From: Streptomyces sp. ICC1
Lineage (GTDB): Bacteria; Actinomycetota; Actinomycetes; Streptomycetales; Streptomycetaceae
DNA: 64,000 nucleotides
Direction: 5' to 3'
Assembly: GCF_003287935.1 (NCBI RefSeq)
Contig: NZ_CP030287.1
Location: forward strand, 434,001-498,000
Part shown: positions 62,438 to 64,000 of the stretch, piece after piece
How the letters are laid out: every line of letters starts with the position of its first letter
Position numbering within the stretch: the first letter of the stretch is position 1
Notes under the pieces: generated by a model
Seen by the model: the letters and a program-made list of their open reading frames with translations, nothing else
Told to the model about the DNA's origin: nothing
The model's database searches: none
Program-made: the position numbers and the translations under genes

Positions 62438-64000
62438 CTAGACCGGCTGCGGGTCTTCCTCGACAGGGGCGGGCTCCGGCGCGGGTTTGCGGCGGGCCAG
62501 TACGCGGGCGCCGGCCACGGGCGGGACCAGCGGGGCCGAGGGTGCCGCTACGGGCGCCCCGGCCGGCGGCGGCGGTGAGGGCGGCTCGGCGGGCAGCGCG
62601 GGGAGCGGGATCGGGGTCAGGTCCAGCTTGAGGCCGGGCATCACCAGCACGGGCCGCTTCGGCGGCGCGGACGCGGGCGCCGCCGGCTCCGGGACCGGAC
62701 CCGCCGGCGGACCCGGCACGGGCCCCGGCATCGGACCCGGCGGGGCCGTCAGAGGCCAGGGGGAACCCTTCGGAACCGCGGGCGGGGCCTGCTCCGGGGG
62801 CTGGGCCGGCGTGGAGGAGAAGTCCGGGATCAGGGTCCCGGCCGCCCGGCGCAGGGCCGCCCAGCGGACCTCCCGTACGCCGCTGTCGTGCCAGCGGTCC
62901 TCGCCCCCGGCGCCGGCCGCCCGGGCCAGGGCCCGCGCGGGGCGGTTGCGCCACCCGTGCAGGGCCACCGCCAGCGGGACCGCGAGCGCGAGCGTCCAGG
63001 CCAGGGCGGCTCCGCCCGCCTGCCACCACACGGGGCCGAAGGCGGCCAGTTCCCGGGAGCCCAGCGGCCCCGCCGAGGCCGCGGCGAGCCCGGCCGCGGC
63101 CAGGGCGCACACCACCGACCCCAGGGCCGCCGTGAGCGCGGTCTCCCCGTACGAGACCTCGCGCGCCCGGCGCACCGTGAACCAGCCCACCGTCAGCCCG
63201 GCCGCCACCGGAACCACGGCGACGGCCCAGGTCAGCGGCGTGCCGGGGCCGTCCGGGGGCAGGGCCGCGAGCAGCGGGAAACGCGGCAGCGCGGGCGAGC
63301 CGCCGAAGCCGAGCGGGGTCGCGGTGGCCCCGGTGCCCAGCGCGAAGCCGGGACCGAGGGTGTAGGCGGCGCCCCAGACGACCGCGTTCGGAACCAGCGT
63401 GAGGGCGAGCAGCAGCACCGCGAAGCGGCCCGACCAGCCGCCGGTCAGCGCCACGAAGGAGCCCTGCACCTCCGCCCCGTGCCAGGCCAGGGAGGCGCTG
63501 ACGACCAGGGCCCCGCCGCCGAGGAGGACCAGCACCCCGGCGGCGCCGGCGCGCAGCGCGAGCGCGTAGCGGGGGCGGGTGAGCCGGCCGGGCAACTGCC
63601 CCAGCGGGCGGCCCCGGGCCTCCCAGACCCCGCCCGCGGCGGCGAGGGCGGCGACCAGCGGCAGGTGCCAGGCCGCGCTGAGCGGGTCGGCGGGCATCGG
63701 CCCGGAGGCCGCGTACACGGTGGCCAGCGCGCCGACGCCGAGGTAGCCGCAGAGCACGGCGGAGAACACGACGCCGGCCGGCAGCGGCTCCGCGGCGCGC
63801 GGATCCTCCTCGATGGTGCTGCCGAGCCGGGCGGCGCGCCGGATGAGCAGCGCGGGCAGGGCGATGAGCAGCAGCGGGATCACGCCGACGGGTGCGGGCA
63901 CCCCGGAGAGGGTCTCGTAGCGGACCAGCTCGGTGCCGTGGGCGAGCAGCCAGAGGCCCGCGGCGAGGTGCAGGGCGCCGCCGGGGCCGCTGTCCGGGTA
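62438..64000 (-). CDS. DUF6350/PerM-family membrane protein, 5' end beyond window
   Basis: At least 521 residues; the frame is open to the last base ([20 protein letters not shown] continues upstream), so an internal GTG at 63901 is not the start. About ten membrane helices, among them [15 protein letters not shown] and [21 protein letters not shown], and a long disordered Pro/Ala C-terminus (after [12 protein letters not shown]). In mycobacteria the gene beside purN-purH is perM, an integral membrane protein required for persistence and division under stress, so this is its positional and family counterpart. Convergent with the 61773 gene. Confidence 0.8.
   Translation of the reverse strand, partial: YPDSGPGGALHLAAGLWLLAHGTELVRYETLSGVPAPVGVIPLLLIALPALLIRRAARLGSTIEEDPRAAEPLPAGVVFSAVLCGYLGVGALATVYAASGPMPADPLSAAWHLPLVAALAAAGGVWEARGRPLGQLPGRLTRPRYALALRAGAAGVLVLLGGGALVVSASLAWHGAEVQGSFVALTGGWSGRFAVLLLALTLVPNAVVWGAAYTLGPGFALGTGATATPLGFGGSPALPRFPLLAALPPDGPGTPLTWAVAVVPVAAGLTVGWFTVRRAREVSYGETALTAALGSVVCALAAAGLAAASAGPLGSRELAAFGPVWWQAGGAALAWTLALAVPLAVALHGWRNRPARALARAAGAGGEDRWHDSGVREVRWAALRRAAGTLIPDFSSTPAQPPEQAPPAVPKGSPWPLTAPPGPMPGPVPGPPAGPVPEPAAPASAPPKRPVLVMPGLKLDLTPIPLPALPAEPPSPPPPAGAPVAAPSAPLVPPVAGARVLARRKPAPEPAPVEEDPQPV

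Overview
The window is high-GC actinomycete chromosome (codon third positions are nearly all G or C), and gene content and order point to Streptomyces. The right-hand two thirds is core chromosome: sdhCDAB, trpS, glyA, mdh, folD, purH, purN and a PerM/DUF6350 gene. The left 17 kb is a hypoxia/dormancy gene set of the DosR (mycobacteria) / OsdR (S. coelicolor) type, ending at a broken moeZ fragment that looks like an old recombination junction.

1-17.1 kb, dormancy-type locus: a zinc alcohol dehydrogenase (cut by the window edge), a slipin/SPFH relic, a CBS-BON protein, two tandem universal stress proteins overlapping by ATGA, a DevS-like GAF-GAF histidine kinase, a convergent DevR-like response regulator, a stand-alone cyclic-nucleotide-binding-fold protein, xylulose-5-P/fructose-6-P phosphoketolase, a DUF1003 membrane protein, a DUF2236 oxygenase relic, a small beta-sandwich protein, then a tight operon: HTH-flavin-split-barrel fusion, beta-phosphoglucomutase-type HAD, GH65 disaccharide phosphorylase, flavodoxin and an Rv1733c-family membrane protein. 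A palindrome of the form GGnCCGNNCGGnCC, exact or as a near variant, stands in front of most of these transcription units and is my candidate operator for the response regulator.

17.1-27.5 kb: three cell-surface-type glycosyltransferase genes (one a polysialyltransferase-family protein), a LeuE exporter, an acyl-CoA mutase large subunit, a lipoprotein L,D-transpeptidase, an ECF sigma factor with a coupled membrane protein, and a ureidoimidazoline decarboxylase. 27.7-31.3 kb is sdhCDAB with a strong terminator.

31.3-43.5 kb: a DUF4132 protein with a small partner, membrane proteins, an alpha/beta hydrolase, a TetR-controlled unit (membrane protein, DCC thiol oxidoreductase, TetR) whose promoter carries two identical-core TTGAACnnGTTCAA palindromes, an orphan oligopeptide-binding protein, a phosphoesterase, a D,D-carboxypeptidase, YihY and a 2'-5' RNA ligase. 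43.6-56.7 kb: trpS, glyA with an N-terminally truncated IS605 TnpB just upstream, rocD, a glutathionylspermidine-synthase-like gene, a DMT exporter, a minisatellite, a MocR/CMD divergent pair, a dead IS200/IS605 relic, a large membrane protein and mdh. 56.9-64 kb: DUF3017, folD, purH, purN, two small membrane proteins and perM, which runs off the window end. No rRNA, tRNA or CRISPR array was seen.
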